Source of the DNA: DATAUD01 sp036501665
Lineage (GTDB): Bacteria > Verrucomicrobiota > Verrucomicrobiia > Limisphaerales > Palsa-1400
Assembly: GCA_036501665.1 (NCBI GenBank)
Contig: DASXZW010000106.1
Coordinates: 1 to 64,000 of the forward strand
DNA: 64,000 nucleotides
Direction of reading: 5' to 3'
Shown: positions 61,538-64,000 of the stretch, piece after piece
How positions within the stretch are numbered: the first letter of the stretch is position 1
How the letters are laid out: each line of letters starts with the position of its first letter
The notes under the pieces: model-generated
The model's database searches: none
The model's input: the letters and a program-made list of their open reading frames with translations, nothing else
Told to the model about the DNA's origin: nothing
Made by a program: the position numbers and the translations under genes

Positions 61538-62347
61538 TCATCGCGTCGCGCGAACCCCGTAACGCCGAAGATATTTGACCGCGACAGTTAAATCCTTCGG
61601 CCACGGCGCTCGTATGACGACAGTTTGCCCTGAATCCCATTGGCGAACGGTTATCTGCTCCGCGTGAATGGCCGCCCTCGCGATAAGTGGTTTCTCTTCC
61701 CGCCCCGGCTTGAGCCGATAATTGGTCTTCAAGGTCGAAAGCCAGAGAGCCGCGCTCCCGTAAGTTTCATCGCCGACCACCGGCAGGCGCAAATGCTTGA
61801 GATGCGCGCGAACCTGGAACGGTCGCGCAATAAGCGGTCGGCATTCCAGCAGCAGATAATCGGAGAAAGTCTCTCTAACGGCAAAATCCGTGCGCGATTT
61901 CTTGCCGTCTTTAGTATCAACTCGAAAAAAACCGGGTCGCGCCGGGTGCGCAGCCAGCGGGGCCTCGCAAGTGAAGGTGGATTCCGCTGTCTCCCCGCGA
62001 GCCAATGCCACGAACAGGCTCGCCGGCGGTTCAGAACCAAATTGACTCGCAAGCTCCGTCAGCGCCCGCTTCGTTTTCGCCAACACGATGACGCCGCTCG
62101 CTTCCGCATCAAGCCGGTGCGTGTTGATCAGGTACTGTATGCCTCGCTCCCTAGCCCAAAGCGCCCCGCGCTCAATGTCGCGATGGAGCAACTTCATCAG
62201 GCTCGGCAACTCCGGCTCATTGCGATCCGGAGAGACCCGAAGCCCGCTCGGCTTGTTCAACGCGAGAACTTCCGCGTCCTCATAAAGGATCGGAATTTCC
62301 CAGAACTCAGCGGTCGCGGGCGAGGAAAGTTTAACGACCGGCGTCAC
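61538..62347 (-). CDS. RluA-family RNA pseudouridine synthase
   Basis: 269 residues. It converts specific uridines of rRNA or tRNA to pseudouridine. The catalytic motif is THRLDAEASGVIVLAKT with Asp80. The upstream ILYEDAEVLALNKPSGLRVSP and the downstream ARPFQVRAHLKHLRLPVVGDETYG match the family, though the latter has PFQVRAHL where R-HQIRVHL is usual. No S4 domain precedes it, so it resembles the short RluA/TruC branch. It sits 6 bases after the PpiD-like gene on the same strand. Confidence 0.9.
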   Translation of the reverse strand: MTPVVKLSSPATAEFWEIPILYEDAEVLALNKPSGLRVSPDRNEPELPSLMKLLHRDIERGALWARERGIQYLINTHRLDAEASGVIVLAKTKRALTELASQFGSEPPASLFVALARGETAESTFTCEAPLAAHPARPGFFRVDTKDGKKSRTDFAVRETFSDYLLLECRPLIARPFQVRAHLKHLRLPVVGDETYGSAALWLSTLKTNYRLKPGREEKPLIARAAIHAEQITVRQWDSGQTVVIRAPWPKDLTVAVKYLRRYGVRATR

Positions 62348-62353
62348 TCAGCG

Positions 62354-64000
62354 TCAGCCTTCAGGCTGTTCTTTTGGAGCCGCCGGCAGCACCAGGTGCA
62401 ACTGCATTTCCCGGCTGAACCACTGCTCAAAAGCCGCGATTTGCCGTTGGTCGCGCATTTTCGTCAAATAAGCTGGCAGTTCTTCCTTCATTTTAGCCTC
62501 ATCAACACCGAGCCGCTGTTTCAAATATATAACGTATCCACCAGCTTCGTTTGGAACAAATTTTGAGGACTGATAGGTCAACAGGTTAAACGCCGTTTCC
62601 TGCAAATGCGTAAATTCCGTCCGGTTCGTCATCTCCGGAATTGAAGTCGAATTGAGCGTGAAAGCCGGAAGCGTTTCCGGTTTGACGTTTTCCGAAGCGC
62701 ACACGGAATCGAACGATTGTCCTTGCGCCAATCCCGCCTGCAACGCGTTCGCAAATTTTTCCCCCGCTCCTCGGGCAAGCATCAGCGACGTCGAATCCCG
62801 GTAATCTTTGACCGCCTCTTCGTGAACTTGATCGAGCGTCTGCATTTGGCTGGGAATGAGCTTTTGAAGTCCAACAACATAAACATTCGATTCGTTAAAC
62901 AATGGCGACGGCGCATACAGCAGCGCCCTTTCCTTGTCATCAGGATCGTCCGTGCGCAGCGAAAACAATGGGTGCAGCATCTTCGCCGACACCGGGATGT
63001 CCTTCGAGCCATCCTTCTCGTCAAACGGTTCGCTGGTCGAAACGGAAAGATTGTTCGCCTTCGCAATGTTCCGCAAATCGTCTGTCGTGTAAGGATGCTG
63101 ATCGTCGTGATTTGCCGTCAACTGGTTCAAAAATGCGTTGGCCGCCTTTTGCGCCTCCTTCACCGCCGCGAAATCCCGAATCTCCACTTTGATTTTTGCT
63201 TCGGCTTGTTCCTGGGTCAATTGCTTGCCAGTTTCGTCTTTAAACGCCTCCGGCCCTTCCTGGTGATAAACCTGGTCGGCGCGATCATCCAGGTTGGTGC
63301 CGAGTGTCTTATCGGCCTGCGCGGCAAAATTCGATCCTGCGAAGGTAATATAATTGACCTGGATCCTGTCCGGCAAACGGTAATCCGCCGCGTGCTTGGT
63401 GTAGTAATCTTCCAACTCCTGCTGGTTCGGTTTCGTGAAAGCGTAGTAATTGCTTATGGGAAAACTGACTATTTCCGTCACCATCGGCGAGTTTTCCCGG
63501 CGATAAAAGAATTCCGCCTCCTGCGATGTGATCAATTTTCCGCTCATCCCAAAAAGCGCCACCAAATATTCCTGCCCCGCCTGATGCTCCACAAACCGGT
63601 TGAAATCGTCCAAAGTCAAACCAGCCTTGAGTTCCAATTCGTTGTGAATAAACTCATCGAATTTTGCCTTCGGCATCGCCTGATCAGGTCGCAGCCCCAT
63701 CAGTCCCTTGGTGAAACGCGCCGCGGCCTCCGGCGTCACAGTGATGTTGAGCTGCTTCAATTCGGCATCGAGAAACAGCCGCTGCTTTGACCAGTTTTCA
63801 ACAATTTTTCTCTGCTCCGCGGTCTGGGCCCATTGGCCGTAATGCAGCCGGTAAAACAATGCACCTTCGCGCACCGCCATCGCATTCTGTTCGGGCGTGA
63901 TTGGCTCGTTGTTGATCAACCCCAACTGGCCGCCGTCCCCCGAGCCTAGCAATGAATTCATCTTCATCCCATTTCGGCTTGAGGGCGAAAGATACGCCGT
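62354..64000 (-). CDS. PpiD/SurA-like periplasmic chaperone (peptidyl-prolyl isomerase related), 5' end outside window
   Basis: At least 548 residues. The frame continues past the Met at 63967 to the window edge (TAYLSPSSRNG before MKMNSLL), so the true start, probably with a membrane anchor, lies beyond. Content: a SurA_N-like helical part (NNEPITPEQNAMAVREGALFYRL, FLDAELKQLNITVTPEAAARF), a middle region with parvulin-type strands (PDRIQVNYITFAGS) and a C-terminal segment (MKEELPAYLTKMRDQRQIAAFEQWF). It is expected to help fold outer-membrane proteins. Clear parvulin catalytic residues were not found by eye. It is followed by the pseudouridine synthase gene. Confidence 0.8.
   Translation of the reverse strand, partial: TAYLSPSSRNGMKMNSLLGSGDGGQLGLINNEPITPEQNAMAVREGALFYRLHYGQWAQTAEQRKIVENWSKQRLFLDAELKQLNITVTPEAAARFTKGLMGLRPDQAMPKAKFDEFIHNELELKAGLTLDDFNRFVEHQAGQEYLVALFGMSGKLITSQEAEFFYRRENSPMVTEIVSFPISNYYAFTKPNQQELEDYYTKHAADYRLPDRIQVNYITFAGSNFAAQADKTLGTNLDDRADQVYHQEGPEAFKDETGKQLTQEQAEAKIKVEIRDFAAVKEAQKAANAFLNQLTANHDDQHPYTTDDLRNIAKANNLSVSTSEPFDEKDGSKDIPVSAKMLHPLFSLRTDDPDDKERALLYAPSPLFNESNVYVVGLQKLIPSQMQTLDQVHEEAVKDYRDSTSLMLARGAGEKFANALQAGLAQGQSFDSVCASENVKPETLPAFTLNSTSIPEMTNRTEFTHLQETAFNLLTYQSSKFVPNEAGGYVIYLKQRLGVDEAKMKEELPAYLTKMRDQRQIAAFEQWFSREMQLHLVLPAAPKEQPEG

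Overview
The window looks like chromosomal DNA of a Verrucomicrobiota bacterium, probably a soil-type Pedosphaera/Limisphaerales relative. This is inferred from gene content, not from a marker gene. The clues are ECF sigma factors paired with Ser/Thr kinases, a prepilin-type protein with an H-x9-DG tail, paralogous YncE/phosphoesterase proteins, an S53 peptidase fused to dozens of MBG-like modules, and 'STN-x-ALPL' style surface-protein tails. The flanks are moderately GC-rich. The stretch 12.4-16.1 kb is visibly AT-richer.

Layout. 0-9.7 kb: a protein tail, an M48 membrane protease, an aldehyde dehydrogenase, a two-gene menaquinone-type formate dehydrogenase (large subunit plus DUF1641 protein), and an ECF sigma factor followed by a Ser/Thr kinase gene that carries a one-base frameshift. 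9.6-12.3 kb: a secreted YncE/phosphoesterase protein on the minus strand. 12.4-16.2 kb: an unusual island with two diverged copies of an unrecognised two-gene cassette, each with a leader hairpin, a conserved 3' non-coding block and repeated promoter-like motifs, ending at a terminator and tRNA-Val(UAC). 16.2-27.9 kb: surface-protein debris, a prepilin-like protein, a second sigma/kinase pair, secreted and membrane proteins, a GH3 beta-glucosidase, a third sigma module and an HNH nuclease pair. 27.9-33.4 kb: the methyl cycle (divergent ArsR-methyltransferase regulator, metK, ahcY), then nadC and birA. 33.4-39.5 kb: surface-glycan type genes (YfhO-like membrane protein, sulfotransferase, methyltransferase, radical SAM/SPASM). 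39.6-41.2 kb: a sensor lacking a kinase domain, with a receiver-only response regulator. 41.4-47.3 kb: a four-gene minus-strand operon ending in the second YncE/phosphoesterase paralog. 47.5-58.7 kb: one 3729-residue secreted S53 peptidase with 36 repeat modules. 58.9-64.0 kb: a secreted FN3 protein, a PQQ-type beta-propeller, a pseudouridine synthase and a PpiD/SurA-like chaperone running off the window.

How parts work together. MetK makes SAM and AhcY clears SAH, and the divergent ArsR-methyltransferase protein is placed to regulate them. Three ECF sigma genes each have a downstream partner that could gate them. The most novel item is the duplicated cassette at 12.8-15.5 kb. Its proteins have diverged mostly at synonymous positions, whereas a 37-base non-coding block is 36/37 identical and its helices are kept by a compensatory change. 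This suggests a protein-plus-structured-RNA element of unknown function.

All calls come from reading the sequence. No similarity search, folding program or codon statistics were run.
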